NCBI GenBank assembly: GCA_965267475.1
Contig: OZ254079.1
Location: 3,534,001-3,598,000 of the forward strand
Length of the DNA: 64,000 nt
Origin: JBCBKU01 sp965267475
GTDB lineage: Bacteria > Pseudomonadota > Alphaproteobacteria > Rhodobacterales > Rhodobacteraceae
Direction: 5' to 3'
In this document: positions 8,939 through 17,633 of the stretch, piece after piece
How the letters are laid out: every line of letters starts with the position of its first letter
Numbering within the stretch: the stretch's first letter is position 1
The notes under the pieces: generated by a model
Told to the model about the DNA's origin: nothing
Database searches by the model: none
The model's input: the letters and a program-made list of their open reading frames with translations, nothing else
Translations under genes and position numbers: made by a program

Positions 8939-9373
8939 GTGACTAAATCGCAAGAATATGAACTTGTGGACTTCACGCCTTATCTGTTGAATCAAGCGGC
9001 AGAAGCCGCAAGCCTGGACTTCGCACGCCACTACAAGTCAAAATATGCGATGCTGCGGACCGAATGGCGGGTGATCTTCCATCTTGGACAGTTCGGACCG
9101 ATGACCGCGAAAAGCATTTGCGACCGCGCGCGGATCCATAAGACCAAGGTCAGCCGCGCCGTAGCCGCGCTTGAACAGAAGCGGTACCTGGAACGGACAA
9201 CCGTCGATGACGACCGGCGTCACGCCTTGCTGTCGTTGACCCGCGGCGGCAAACGCGTGTTCGATGACCTGTTCGAAGCGGCTCAGCAGTTTGATCTGAA
9301 AATGAACGAGGAATTCTCGGCCCAGGAACGGGCCATCCTTCGAAAATGCCTATTGAAGATCGCCAAATATTGA
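8939..9373 (+). CDS. MarR-family transcriptional regulator of the homogentisate operon
   Basis: A 144-residue winged-helix protein. The recognition region (AKSICDRARIHKTKVSRAVAALEQKRYLERTTVDDDRRHALLSLT) carries the DxRR wing typical of MarR. It is transcribed divergently from hmgA and overlooks the inverted repeat at 8899-8918. The GTG start at 8939 has AGAGGG about 12 bases upstream. MarR proteins usually repress the neighbouring catabolic operon until an aromatic acid binds; here homogentisate or a hydroxyphenylacetate is a reasonable ligand guess. Confidence 0.85.
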   Translation: MTKSQEYELVDFTPYLLNQAAEAASLDFARHYKSKYAMLRTEWRVIFHLGQFGPMTAKSICDRARIHKTKVSRAVAALEQKRYLERTTVDDDRRHALLSLTRGGKRVFDDLFEAAQQFDLKMNEEFSAQERAILRKCLLKIAKY

Positions 9374-9483
9374 ATCGCAAAAAATCGCGTCGCCAAGCTG
9401 GGACCCGTGGGATTTTTGGGCCGGTTCGGACGGCGCATTCTCCCGGTCCCGAATGCAACGAAACGTCTATTCAAGGAGCTGAC

Positions 9484-9939
9484 ATGAAACTTCCCTTGAA
9501 GGGTGAATGCCTGTGCAGGGCGGTGCAGGTAAGCGTGAATGCGCTGCCACTACTGACCTTGGCGTGTCATTGCCGGGGCTGCCAGAAGCTGACGGCAAGC
9601 GCGTACTCGATGACGACAATGGTCCCAAAAGACGCGTTTGCCTGCACCGGAGCACTCGTCAAAGGCGGGCTTGGATCCCCTGGACGCAATCATTACTTTT
9701 GCAAGTCGTGCCTGAACTTCATCTATTCCGAGATCGAAGGCGCGGACTATCGCGTCAATCTTCGCACGTCCGTGCTGCACAACGCAGCGCTGTTTCCGCC
9801 GTTCGTCGAGGTGATGACAGACGAAAAACTGCCCTGGGGAAATACCCCGGCTGTCCACAGCTATGCGCGACACCCCCAATCGCAGGATGAACTGAAGGCG
9901 CTCATGGCCGACTACGCAGCGCAATTCGGATCGGGGTAG
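9484..9939 (+). CDS. GFA-family (CENP-V/GFA domain) zinc protein
   Basis: A 151-residue protein with Cys pairs spaced as in glutathione-dependent formaldehyde-activating-like proteins: GECLCRAVQ near the N-terminus, CHCRGCQKLTAS around residue 28, and FCKSC around residue 72. These bind one or two zinc ions. AAGGAG lies upstream of the ATG at 9484; a longer frame from 9346 overlaps marR and lacks a binding site. The family includes S-hydroxymethylglutathione synthase-like members, but most are uncharacterised, so no reaction is assigned. It is a single gene following marR on the same strand. Confidence 0.8.
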   Translation: MKLPLKGECLCRAVQVSVNALPLLTLACHCRGCQKLTASAYSMTTMVPKDAFACTGALVKGGLGSPGRNHYFCKSCLNFIYSEIEGADYRVNLRTSVLHNAALFPPFVEVMTDEKLPWGNTPAVHSYARHPQSQDELKALMADYAAQFGSG

Positions 9940-9964
9940 ACGGCCCATCTGTCGGGCGAGGAAA

Positions 9965-10378
9965 TCAAGCCGATGTTGCCAGAACCGCCAAGGCAGCCGT
10001 GGCAACCGCGACATCCTGATCCGGGCTGCCGGATCCAACCCCGATCCCGCCAACTACGTGACCATCGAATTCAATCGGAAGCCCACCGCCAAGATGTGTC
10101 ACGTCACCGCCGGTCGCAGTGGCGATGTGTGGCCCGACATGGTCCGGTATGGCATCTGACGGCACCCGGATCGATGCGGCGGTGCGCGCTTTGGTTCGCG
10201 CGCTCTTTAGGCTCAGGAATTTCGCGCCCGACATCCGGATCTGTCCCAGCGTCTCGCCACTGGCGTCGACAATTACAATGCATTGGGGCTGGCCCATCGC
10301 GTCGGCCTTGGCGACCCCAGCAGCCAGCATGCTGAGAACGGCTTGATGCGTCAGTCGGAACGTCGGCTCAACAAGCAT
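9965..10378 (-). CDS. GlcG/HbpS-family (DUF336) protein
   Basis: A 137-residue protein with the Gly-rich GlcG/HbpS core (GGLPIEFDGHVVGGIGVGSGSPDQD). The family includes the haem-binding HbpS and the GlcG protein of glycolate loci; most are accessory proteins in sugar-acid or diol operons. The ATG at 10378 begins one base beyond the stop of the SMP-30 gene, so the two are coupled; a TTG start at 10393 would overlap it. Last gene of the ABC operon that begins at 16411. No signal peptide is evident. Biochemical role is unknown. Confidence 0.8.
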   Translation of the reverse strand: MLVEPTFRLTHQAVLSMLAAGVAKADAMGQPQCIVIVDASGETLGQIRMSGAKFLSLKSARTKARTAASIRVPSDAIPDHVGPHIATATGGDVTHLGGGLPIEFDGHVVGGIGVGSGSPDQDVAVATAALAVLATSA

Positions 10379-10379
10379 T

Positions 10380-11312
10380 TCACAAAGATCCAATTGGCGA
10401 GACGCCGTTGATGGCCAAATAGGCCGAATAGAGCGACGTGGTTCCGCAAATGAACAACCGGTTCAGTTTCGGCCCCCCGAAGCAGACATTGGATACGAAT
10501 TCCGGGATCAAGATCTTGCCGATCAAATCACCCTCCGGTGTCAGACAATGGACACCGTCCGCGGCAGAGGTCCAAATGCGGCCATCGCGGTCGACGCGGA
10601 ACCCGTCAAACAAGCCTTTGGTGCAATCCGCCAGCACACTGCCGTCGCCAAGTGTGCCGTCATCAGCGACCGGGTGCGCACGAATATGGGCGGGGCCGTC
10701 CGGATCGTGGCTGGCTCCGGTATCGGCGATATAAAGCAGGCTTTCATCCGGAGAAAATGCCAACCCGTTGGGCTTGAGATAATCGTCTGCGACTATTCGG
10801 ATCTCGCCCGACGGATCCACGCGATAGACATAACAGGCACCGATTTCGCTGTCTGCGTGATCGCCTTCGTAATCCGTCATGATACCATAGGACGGATCGG
10901 TGAACCAAACCGAACCGTCGGATTTCACGACCACATCATTTGGGGAATTCAGGCGCTTCCCATCATAGGTGGCCGCGATAACCGTGATCGAACCGTCATG
11001 TTCGGTGCGCGTGACGCGGCGGGCAAGGTGTTCACAGGTGACCAGTCGTCCTTCGCGGTCAATCGTATTGCCGTTGGAGTTGTTGGACGGAGCTCGAAAG
11101 ACCGAAACCGATCCGTCGGTCTCATCGAACCGCATGATCCGGTTGTTTGGGATATCCGACCACAGAAGGTAACGACCGGCCGCAAACCAGACCGGGCCTT
11201 CGGACCACCTGGCACCAGTCCACAAGCGTTCAACGCGGGCATGACCGATAATGCAGTCATTGAACCGCGGGTCATGTGCTTCGAACCCTGTTCCCTCGAT
11301 CATTCCGAACAT
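10380..11312 (-). CDS. SMP-30/gluconolactonase-family lactonase
   Basis: A 310-residue six-bladed beta-propeller protein. Metal-binding landmarks of the SMP-30 family are visible: SEGPVWF (Glu), LNSPNDVVV (Asn-Asp), and a late GLFDGFRVDRDG (Asp). It probably hydrolyses a sugar lactone such as gluconolactone to the acid, which the idonate/gluconate genes nearby could use. The start at 11312 has GGAGGGGG just upstream; the longer frame from 11399 lies inside the cytochrome b561 gene. Even so, the start overlaps the upstream coding end by 41 bp. No signal peptide, hence cytosolic. Confidence 0.85.
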   Translation of the reverse strand: MFGMIEGTGFEAHDPRFNDCIIGHARVERLWTGARWSEGPVWFAAGRYLLWSDIPNNRIMRFDETDGSVSVFRAPSNNSNGNTIDREGRLVTCEHLARRVTRTEHDGSITVIAATYDGKRLNSPNDVVVKSDGSVWFTDPSYGIMTDYEGDHADSEIGACYVYRVDPSGEIRIVADDYLKPNGLAFSPDESLLYIADTGASHDPDGPAHIRAHPVADDGTLGDGSVLADCTKGLFDGFRVDRDGRIWTSAADGVHCLTPEGDLIGKILIPEFVSNVCFGGPKLNRLFICGTTSLYSAYLAINGVSPIGSL

Positions 11313-12030
11313 CCGTTCCCCCTCCGTCTTGGTCTCGATTTGGGCGGCGCACCCCCCAGCCCGGATCCGGCAACCGATTGCCGGGATGGTCTGGATCATC
11401 GCCCCAAATGGCTTGGTATGTGTCTACCGCCATCCCACGTCTTTGAAACGCAAGAAATACCAAGATCAGGGCAGGCCACCAGATCGCAAGGGCCAGCCAC
11501 ATCCATATCGGTGCATTCGCCGCCCACAATCCCGCCAGTATGGTAATCGCCGCCAGCGCGAGTACGCCGTAACCCAAGGACTTGTGCAGAGCTTCGAAGG
11601 CGCGGCGCCAGGGCGTCATGTCATAGTGATGGCCGCGCCAGCTCCCGTCTGACGCAGGTGCCGTCGGCCCGCCTTTGGACCCCCGGAAGATGCCCAGCCC
11701 GACTTGAAGCACAAGCAACGCCAGAACAGCGTAGCCCAACCAGCCATGCAGCCCGAGCCGGGACCAATCTGCGGGCAGGACAAGCGCAAGACCGAAAACC
11801 GACAAAAGAAACACGACGCTTTGCCCCATCCAATGGCTTCGCCACCAGAACTTCGTATCCAGCTCACGCGGCCAATCCTGCCGGGGAAGCACCTTGAAAA
11901 AACGCGCGATCAGAACCGCAAGAGGCGCCAGAATGCCCCAACCAAGTACCATTGCGCGCCCATGCCAGGACAGGGCCGTACCGACCTCGTGGACCCTTGC
12001 GGGATCAATGGGGGCAAGAAGCCACTCCAT
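11272..12030 (-). CDS. Cytochrome b561 domain membrane protein
   Basis: A 252-residue protein with five or so hydrophobic helices and paired His residues suited to haem b ligation (VHEVGTALSWHGR, SHWMGQS, LGLHGWLGY, ALHKSLGYG). It resembles the eukaryote-like b561/DOMON-associated fold used for transmembrane electron transfer. It is sited between the ABC permease genes and the lactonase, an unusual companion for a sugar importer. It could pass electrons for a periplasmic sugar oxidation, but no partner dehydrogenase is encoded here. The C-terminal ~40 residues are hydrophilic and overlap the lactonase start. Confidence 0.75.
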   Translation of the reverse strand: MEWLLAPIDPARVHEVGTALSWHGRAMVLGWGILAPLAVLIARFFKVLPRQDWPRELDTKFWWRSHWMGQSVVFLLSVFGLALVLPADWSRLGLHGWLGYAVLALLVLQVGLGIFRGSKGGPTAPASDGSWRGHHYDMTPWRRAFEALHKSLGYGVLALAAITILAGLWAANAPIWMWLALAIWWPALILVFLAFQRRGMAVDTYQAIWGDDPDHPGNRLPDPGWGVRRPNRDQDGGGTDVRNDRGNRVRST

Positions 12031-12033
12031 CCT

Positions 12034-12969
12034 TCACCCTTTCACCGCGCCTGCGGTCATGCCAGTGATGATTTGCCGGCTTGCAAGCAATGTGAAGATA
12101 ATCGGCGGAATGGCCAACAACATGCCTGTGGCCATGATCACCCCCCATTCGACATTGAACTCGGACATGTTGTTCACGATTAGGATCGGCACCGTCTTGG
12201 TATTGCGATCGCTAAGGGCCGAGGCCAGAAGATATTCATTCCAGGCAATGCGGAAGGTGAAGATCGCCGCCGCCGCAAGACCGGGTTTGATCAACGGCAG
12301 AACGACCATAAAGAAGACCTGAAAGGGCCCTGCCCCATCGACGCGGGCGGCCTCTTCCAGCGATCTTGGCACTTGAACGATGAAGCTTTGCAGGATCCAG
12401 ATCACGAAAGGCAGGTTCATTGCCACGTAGATCAGGATGATGCCTGAATGGGTCCCGGCCAGACAGACATCGCCACGCCCGCCAAAAGTCTCACGGATCC
12501 AGCCGCCGATCAGACCGTCGCGGTCCAGGCAAAACTCGTTGTTCCAAAGACCGAAGACCGGCACCAGCAAGACGGCAGGCGGCACCATCCGCACCATCAA
12601 AGTGGTTAGTGACACGGTATCGCGCCCCATGAACCGGAACCGCACCAGGGCATAGGCCCCCATGCAGCCGATCACCAGCGTCAGAAATGTCGAGATCAGC
12701 GCGATGATCAGCGAGTTGATGAAGGCGCCGCCAAACTTGAGCGAACAGAAGTCCAGATGGTCGGGCTCGTACCAAAGGATGTCGCAAAGCGCCGTTTCAT
12801 AGTTCTGGATGGTGGGCAGGAACAAAAGACCGGTCGATCCTGAAATGATATCCACGTCCAGTTTGAAGCTGTTGACGAACATCAGCAGAACCGGGCCCAC
12901 GGACATGAAGACCAGGACGGCGATCACCGCATAAAAGGCCGGGTTCTGCTTGTCATAGGATTGGTCCAT
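12034..12969 (-). CDS. Carbohydrate ABC transporter permease (MalG type)
   Basis: A 311-residue inner-membrane protein with about six transmembrane helices and the cytoplasmic EAA loop (LEEAARVDGAGPFQVFFMVVLPLIKPGL), which docks on the ATPase. It is the second permease of a CUT1 importer. Its start overlaps the stop of the MalF-type gene by one base (TGATG). An insertion of ~25 residues around residues 45-70 (CDILWYEPDHLDFCSLKFGG), including Cys residues, is a periplasmic loop. The substrate is not known; the neighbouring lactonase suggests a sugar or sugar acid. Confidence 0.9.
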   Translation of the reverse strand: MDQSYDKQNPAFYAVIAVLVFMSVGPVLLMFVNSFKLDVDIISGSTGLLFLPTIQNYETALCDILWYEPDHLDFCSLKFGGAFINSLIIALISTFLTLVIGCMGAYALVRFRFMGRDTVSLTTLMVRMVPPAVLLVPVFGLWNNEFCLDRDGLIGGWIRETFGGRGDVCLAGTHSGIILIYVAMNLPFVIWILQSFIVQVPRSLEEAARVDGAGPFQVFFMVVLPLIKPGLAAAAIFTFRIAWNEYLLASALSDRNTKTVPILIVNNMSEFNVEWGVIMATGMLLAIPPIIFTLLASRQIITGMTAGAVKG

Positions 12970-13880
12970 CAGCTGTCCTCCTCGGCGGCGGCGCGGATCC
13001 TGGCCGAGCGCGCCTCCTGCACCCGTTGGAAAAGGAACATGCCAAGCGTCAGCGCCAGCAGAAGCAACAACAGGTAATTCGACATGGCCGCCGCGACGCC
13101 CAGTTCGCGGAACTCGGTCGCTGTGCGACTGATCCGAAGCGCCAGGATTTCCGTTGAAAGACCAGGCCCGCCCTCGGTCATGACCAGGATCACCTCGAGC
13201 ACCTTGAAGGCGTCTATCAGGCGCAACAGTCCGGTCACGATCAGAACCGGCATCATCAATGGCAGTTTTATGAACCAGATCTGTTGCCAGGCGGTGGCGC
13301 CGTCTATCCGGGCCGCCTCAAGCGCCGAGCGCGGCAAGGATTGCAAGGCGGCCAGCGCAAGAATGAATATGAAGGGCGTCCACTGCCAGATATCCGCGAT
13401 GATGACGCTCATCAGCGCGTGCTGTCCCAGCCAGTCCACGGTCGGCAGGCCCAGCCCTTCAAGCGTTCTGTTAAAGGTCCCGACGGTGGGGTGATACATG
13501 TATCGCCACATCAACCCAACGACGACGGGGGCAATCATCATCGGCAGAATAAACATCGTCCTGAGAACCGACATGCCGCGGATATTTCGGTCCAGCAATA
13601 GCGCAAGACCCACACCTATCAGCATCTCAAACGTCACAACGAAGAAAGCGAAGCGCAAGGTTACGCCAAGGCTTTCACGGAAATTCGGATCGTTCCACAG
13701 GGTGATATAGTTCTTCAGCCCGACAAATTCGGCCTCGCCGATTGTCTGGCTCGGATCCCAGTCGCGAAAGCTGCCCCAGACCATATAGCCCAGCGGATAC
13801 AGCAATGCGATCGCCATGATCAGGGCCGCGGGGGCCATGAACATGTAAGGCGTCAACCGATTTGCTCGGGCGATCGACAT
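12969..13880 (-). CDS. Carbohydrate ABC transporter permease (MalF type)
   Basis: A 303-residue permease with six predicted helices and an EAA loop (LEAARIDGATAWQQIWFIKLPLMMP). It pairs with the MalG-type protein to form the membrane channel of the importer. A 78-bp gap containing a strong GC hairpin (13917-13949) separates it from the binding-protein gene upstream, a layout that usually lowers permease expression relative to binding protein. The N-terminus is short, without the extra large periplasmic loop of E. coli MalF. Confidence 0.9.
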   Translation of the reverse strand: MSIARANRLTPYMFMAPAALIMAIALLYPLGYMVWGSFRDWDPSQTIGEAEFVGLKNYITLWNDPNFRESLGVTLRFAFFVVTFEMLIGVGLALLLDRNIRGMSVLRTMFILPMMIAPVVVGLMWRYMYHPTVGTFNRTLEGLGLPTVDWLGQHALMSVIIADIWQWTPFIFILALAALQSLPRSALEAARIDGATAWQQIWFIKLPLMMPVLIVTGLLRLIDAFKVLEVILVMTEGGPGLSTEILALRISRTATEFRELGVAAAMSNYLLLLLLALTLGMFLFQRVQEARSARIRAAAEEDS

Positions 13881-13916
13881 GGCAGTCTCCGGCAGGTTTG
13901 GCGGGTTGGATCAGGC

Positions 13917-13949
13917 GGGTCGGGGCAGCAAGACGCGCCGCCCCGACCC
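13917..13949 (-). other. GC-rich hairpin between binding-protein and permease genes
   Basis: GGGTCGGGGC and GCCCCGACCC form perfect 10-bp arms around a 13-nt loop, in the gap after the binding-protein stop. No T-run follows on the minus strand, so RNA stabilisation or partial attenuation is more likely than full termination. Confidence 0.6.
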
Positions 13950-13958
13950 AGTGGAGGA

Positions 13959-15299
13959 CTAGTTCCAGGTGTAGTAGCCGGCCTCTTCCATGACGGCCTT
14001 CGTGCGCTCGGCCACGCCGTCCAGCGCTGTCTGGATGTCCAGATCTTCGGTCAGCACCTTCGACAAGGTCGTGCCCAGATCAGCATTGATCTTGCCCCAG
14101 ACCGGGATGATCGGACGCCAGTCCGGGTCGGCATGCTGAAGCGCTTCACCGAAAGTCGCCATATGCGGAAACTTCGCGTTCACGTCCGGATCGGCATGGG
14201 TCGAGAAGCGCGACGGGTTCCCACCGGCCAGAGCCACCAGTTTGTCACCTTCTTTCGATGTCAGCCACTGCATCAGCAAAAAGGCGGCTTCTTTGTTCTC
14301 GGCGTTCGACGGAATTCCGATACCGAACCCACCGGTTTGCGACCCGCGGCGCACGCCCATCGGATGCAGGGCCCAGTCAACCTTGCCCACGACCTGCGAC
14401 TTGGACGGATCGTTGATCTGGCCAGCCACAACGGTTGTGTCCAGGAACATGGCGGTGTCACCGTTCAGGAAGGCACCCAGGGCTTCGCCGAAACCGAAGT
14501 TAGTGGCACCTTCAGGACCGCAATCGACCAGCGTCTTCAAAGCCTCCGCGGCCTTTACACCGGCTTCGTTGTTGACGATGGGGTTCCACTTGTCGTCGAA
14601 CACCCGTCCGCCCAGCGGTGCAAGGTGCAAAAGAAAGGCATGTGACGCGTGGTGGCCCGAGGCTGCACGCGATGCAACACCACCCATACCAGGCTCAAGC
14701 TCGGGGATCTGGCAGGCGATCTCAAGCATCTCATCGTAGGTTTCCGGCACTTTCAGGCCGTGCTTTTCAAAGATATCGGTCCGATAGCCGAGGATCGAGG
14801 TCTCCGAGCCATAGGGAATACCGAACAGCGACCCGGTCGCACCTTCAAGGTATCCTTTGTCACCGCCCGCAAACCCGATGTTATAGACATAGCCATCGAT
14901 CAAATCGGCCGAGTCATAGGCCGGGTTGGCCAGCTTTGGGTTCATGAAATACTTGGCCAAGTTCTCAAGTTGATCGGCGAAAACATAATCGGCCTTCGAG
15001 AACACCACATAGGCGATCAGGTCGTATTCGCCTTCTTCCTGAGCCAATTCCAGCGTCTGACGCTCACGCATCTTCAAGTATGGCAATTGGTCCACCTCGA
15101 CCTCGATGCCGGTCTCCTTGGTGAACTCAGGCAGGATCTTCATGACCGCGTCATAGTGTGGGTGCGCCGGGAAGTTCACGATCAAGGTCGTGCCCGCATA
15201 TTCCGCGTAAGGACCGCCGTGGCCATCGGCGAAGGCAGCGCCTGACATAAGTGCGGCGGTCGTCAGACCCACCGCGGTCGCTTTCAATGTGTTTAGCAT
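13959..15299 (-). CDS. Sugar ABC transporter substrate-binding protein (family 1)
   Basis: A 446-residue periplasmic protein. The signal peptide is MLNTLKATAVGLTTAALMSG followed by AAFADG, with cleavage near residue 24. The mature part has the two-lobed family 1 extracellular binding fold (LIVNFPAHPHYDAVMKILPEF; DTTVVAGQIND; GGFGIGIPSNAENKEAAF). GGGAGG precedes the ATG at 15299; the frame open to 15326 overlaps the ATPase stop. It captures the solute for the permeases downstream. The ligand cannot be read from the sequence. Confidence 0.92.
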   Translation of the reverse strand: MLNTLKATAVGLTTAALMSGAAFADGHGGPYAEYAGTTLIVNFPAHPHYDAVMKILPEFTKETGIEVEVDQLPYLKMRERQTLELAQEEGEYDLIAYVVFSKADYVFADQLENLAKYFMNPKLANPAYDSADLIDGYVYNIGFAGGDKGYLEGATGSLFGIPYGSETSILGYRTDIFEKHGLKVPETYDEMLEIACQIPELEPGMGGVASRAASGHHASHAFLLHLAPLGGRVFDDKWNPIVNNEAGVKAAEALKTLVDCGPEGATNFGFGEALGAFLNGDTAMFLDTTVVAGQINDPSKSQVVGKVDWALHPMGVRRGSQTGGFGIGIPSNAENKEAAFLLMQWLTSKEGDKLVALAGGNPSRFSTHADPDVNAKFPHMATFGEALQHADPDWRPIIPVWGKINADLGTTLSKVLTEDLDIQTALDGVAERTKAVMEEAGYYTWN

Positions 15300-15322
15300 T
15301 CTTTCCTCCCGTTGGATTTTGA

Positions 15323-16411
15323 TCAAAGTGCCGTTTCTTTTTCACGGTCGAACAAGTGAACGCCCTTGGCGTTGACCGCGAATTTCAAGGTTTGCCCAAG
15401 CGCCACCGGCGTGTCAGAGGCCAGTTCGACCATCACGTTCTCGGTGCCGCATTTGCACAGCAGCACGGATTGCGCGCCGACGTATTCCGAAACCTGAACA
15501 TCAAGCGACAAGGCTCGATCCGCCGAAGCTTCTGCGTCGTACCGCAGATCTGAAGGCCGTATCCCAAGGGTCACAAGGCGGTGGTTATGCGCCTTTGCGG
15601 CGGCTGCCTTCTCGCCATCAAGCTCAAGGACAAACCCCTCGCCCAGAACGAAAATGCGCCCTTCCCGATCTTCAATTTCGCCGTTCAGGAAGTTCATCGG
15701 CGGCGAGCCCAGGAATCCGGCAACGAACTTGTTCACCGGCCGCTTGAACAGCTCTTCTGGGGTCCCCTGCTGCTGAACGTAACCCCCATGCATGACCACG
15801 ATCCGGTCGGCCAAGGTCATCGCCTCGATCTGGTCATGGGTGACGTAGATCATGTTCTTTTCGACACGCTGGCTCATCAGCGCAAGCTCGGCCCGCATCT
15901 GACCGCGGAGTTTTGCATCAAGGTTTGACAGCGGTTCATCGAACAGAAAAATCGCACTGTCTTTGGCCAGAGCCCGCGCCATGGCAACGCGCTGCCGCTG
16001 CCCCCCGGACAAGGCTCCGGGCTTGCGGTGCAGGAACTCTGTCAGCCCGACGGTCGACGCGACCTCTCGGACCTTCTGGTCAATCTCGGCCTTCGGGCGT
16101 CGCTGCAACCGCAGCGCGAAGGAAATGTTCTGCGCCACGTTCATGTGCGGATAAAGGGCGTAGTCCTGGAACACCATCGCAAGGTCGCGTTGTTTGGGTT
16201 CCAGGTGACTGACCGGCTGCCCGTCGATGAAGATTTCGCCGTCCGAGACGTCTTCAAGCCCCGCCACCATACGAAGGGTGGTCGACTTGCCACAACCCGA
16301 CGGTCCGACCAGAACCGTGAACTCATTGTCCTCAAGCTGAAGATCGACACCGTGCAGAACTTGCACGTCGCCATATCGCTTGATCAGATGATCGAGATGG
16401 ATGGTTGGCAT
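15323..16411 (-). CDS. ABC transporter ATPase (UgpC/MalK type)
   Basis: A 362-residue ATPase. The Walker A GPSGCGKST is at residues 36-44, the signature LSGGQRQR and Walker B (FLFDEPLSNLD) follow, and a C-terminal OB/TOBE domain (LGIRPSDLR) is as in MalK/UgpC, which often carries regulatory contacts. It powers the MalF/MalG-type permeases encoded downstream. It is the first gene of the operon running to 9965; its promoter region (16412-16504) holds a 15-bp-arm inverted repeat for the LacI-type repressor encoded upstream. Confidence 0.93.
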   Translation of the reverse strand: MPTIHLDHLIKRYGDVQVLHGVDLQLEDNEFTVLVGPSGCGKSTTLRMVAGLEDVSDGEIFIDGQPVSHLEPKQRDLAMVFQDYALYPHMNVAQNISFALRLQRRPKAEIDQKVREVASTVGLTEFLHRKPGALSGGQRQRVAMARALAKDSAIFLFDEPLSNLDAKLRGQMRAELALMSQRVEKNMIYVTHDQIEAMTLADRIVVMHGGYVQQQGTPEELFKRPVNKFVAGFLGSPPMNFLNGEIEDREGRIFVLGEGFVLELDGEKAAAAKAHNHRLVTLGIRPSDLRYDAEASADRALSLDVQVSEYVGAQSVLLCKCGTENVMVELASDTPVALGQTLKFAVNAKGVHLFDREKETAL

Positions 16412-16426
16412 CCGCCTCCCCTCTAT

Positions 16427-16462
16427 TGTTACCGGTCACATTATCAGATGTGACCGGTAACA
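16427..16462. promoter_or_regulatory. Paired LacI-type operators upstream of the ABC operon
   Basis: Two copies of TGTTACCGGTCACA face each other around a 6-bp spacer, giving perfect 15-bp outer arms. Each arm alone is close to the palindrome TGTTACCGGTAACA used by GntR/IdnR-type LacI proteins. The site lies 16-51 bp upstream of the ATPase start, where repressor binding would block transcription. Confidence 0.75.
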
Positions 16463-16504
16463 CAAGCCTTTCCACAAAACCCGTAAGTTACTGTGAAGAT
16501 TGTG

Positions 16505-17539
16505 CTAAAGGGGTCTTGTGCTGCCGCGGAAGCTAAGTTTCGCATCGACCGAGATATGTCGCGGGCCCACAGCCTGTTGACCCGATTCGGCAAGTAATTC
16601 GGACAATAGCTGACCGGTCGCCTGTCCGATCCTCATCGGATCGACGATCACAGTGGATATGGCAGGCGTCGCGAAACGCGAGACTTCGAAGTTTCCGAAC
16701 CCGGCTACTCCGATCTCGTCGGGAACGCGCTGCCCTCGGGCGACAAGCGCCGACAAGGCCCCGAACGCGGGAAGGTCGGAAACGCAAAAGATGCAGTCCG
16801 TGTCCGGATAGCTTGCCAGAAGATCCGGCACCGCCGCAGCCCCCGCTTCGATCGATAGCGGCGGCTTCCCGAACTTGGTCAGTCTGTGGGGTGAGAGCCC
16901 GGCTTCGGCCATCGCATCGCGCCAACCGGCTCGGCGGGCTGCGCCGCGTGTCCAGGCATCGTCAGCTTCGCCCAGAAAGGCGATGCTGCGATAACCTCGC
17001 GCAATCAGCCCGCGTGTCATATCAGCAGCCGCTTCGCGATTGGAAAACCCGATTGTGTTGTCGATCGGATCTTCGGGCCGCTCCCAAAGCTCGATGACTG
17101 GAATGTTCGCATCGCTCAGAAGTCGCACGGTCCGGTCCGAGTGTCCGTCATAGGACAACACAAGCGCCTCGGGTCGCCGCCTGAGCATCGTCTCTACGAT
17201 CTGTTCTTCGCGTTCGGCGGAATAATCGGTGTGACCCAGCAAGATCTGCTGCCCGATCCCTTCAAGCTCCTCGGTCAAGGACTGAACGGTCTCGGCGAAA
17301 TGCAGGTTATTGAGGGATGGGACCAGAACCGCAACGAAGCCGGACCGTTTCGTGGTCAGGCTACCGGCCATTTGGTCGGGCACATAATTCATGTCCCGCA
17401 CGATCCCAAGGATCCGGTCGCGTGTATCACTGGAAATCGGGCTGTTTGCTTTCAACGCCCGCGACACAGTCATGCGTGACACCCCAGCGGCCCGCGCCAC
17501 ATCCCGCATTGTCACCGTGTTTTTGCTAGGTTTTGCCAA
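16505..17539 (-). CDS. LacI-family repressor of the CUT1 transporter operon
   Basis: A 344-residue regulator. The N-terminal helix-turn-helix reads VTMRDVARAAGVSRMTVSRAL, with a hinge near residue 55, then a periplasmic-binding-protein-like sugar sensor domain ending FRGSTRP. It is similar to the other LacI protein at 25566-26567. Operator-like sequences lie in front of the downstream ABC operon (16427-16462) and in front of this gene (17556-17569), so it probably represses both. The effector is likely the transported sugar or a derived acid. Confidence 0.9.
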   Translation of the reverse strand: MAKPSKNTVTMRDVARAAGVSRMTVSRALKANSPISSDTRDRILGIVRDMNYVPDQMAGSLTTKRSGFVAVLVPSLNNLHFAETVQSLTEELEGIGQQILLGHTDYSAEREEQIVETMLRRRPEALVLSYDGHSDRTVRLLSDANIPVIELWERPEDPIDNTIGFSNREAAADMTRGLIARGYRSIAFLGEADDAWTRGAARRAGWRDAMAEAGLSPHRLTKFGKPPLSIEAGAAAVPDLLASYPDTDCIFCVSDLPAFGALSALVARGQRVPDEIGVAGFGNFEVSRFATPAISTVIVDPMRIGQATGQLLSELLAESGQQAVGPRHISVDAKLSFRGSTRPL

Positions 17540-17555
17540 ACCAGGACCGCTTTTT

Positions 17556-17569
17556 TGTTAGCGGTCACA
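17556..17569. promoter_or_regulatory. LacI-type operator upstream of lacI gene
   Basis: TGTTAGCGGTCACA differs by a single base from the arms at 16427-16462. It lies 17-30 bp upstream of the regulator start and suggests autoregulation. Confidence 0.6.
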
Positions 17570-17597
17570 TCATGAAAGATGGCCATCGTGGTTTCAA

Positions 17598-17622
17598 GGG
17601 GCGCCGCAAGGCGCGACGCCCC
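17598..17622 (-). terminator. Hairpin after the last gene of the CUT2 operon
   Basis: GGGGCG and CGCCCC pair around a 13-nt loop that can itself fold (CGCC, GCAA, GGCG). It sits 12 bp past the stop of the binding-protein gene that ends at 17634. No T-run follows, so a transcript-end stabiliser is as likely as a true terminator. Confidence 0.45.
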
Positions 17623-17633
17623 AGGAATTGGTC

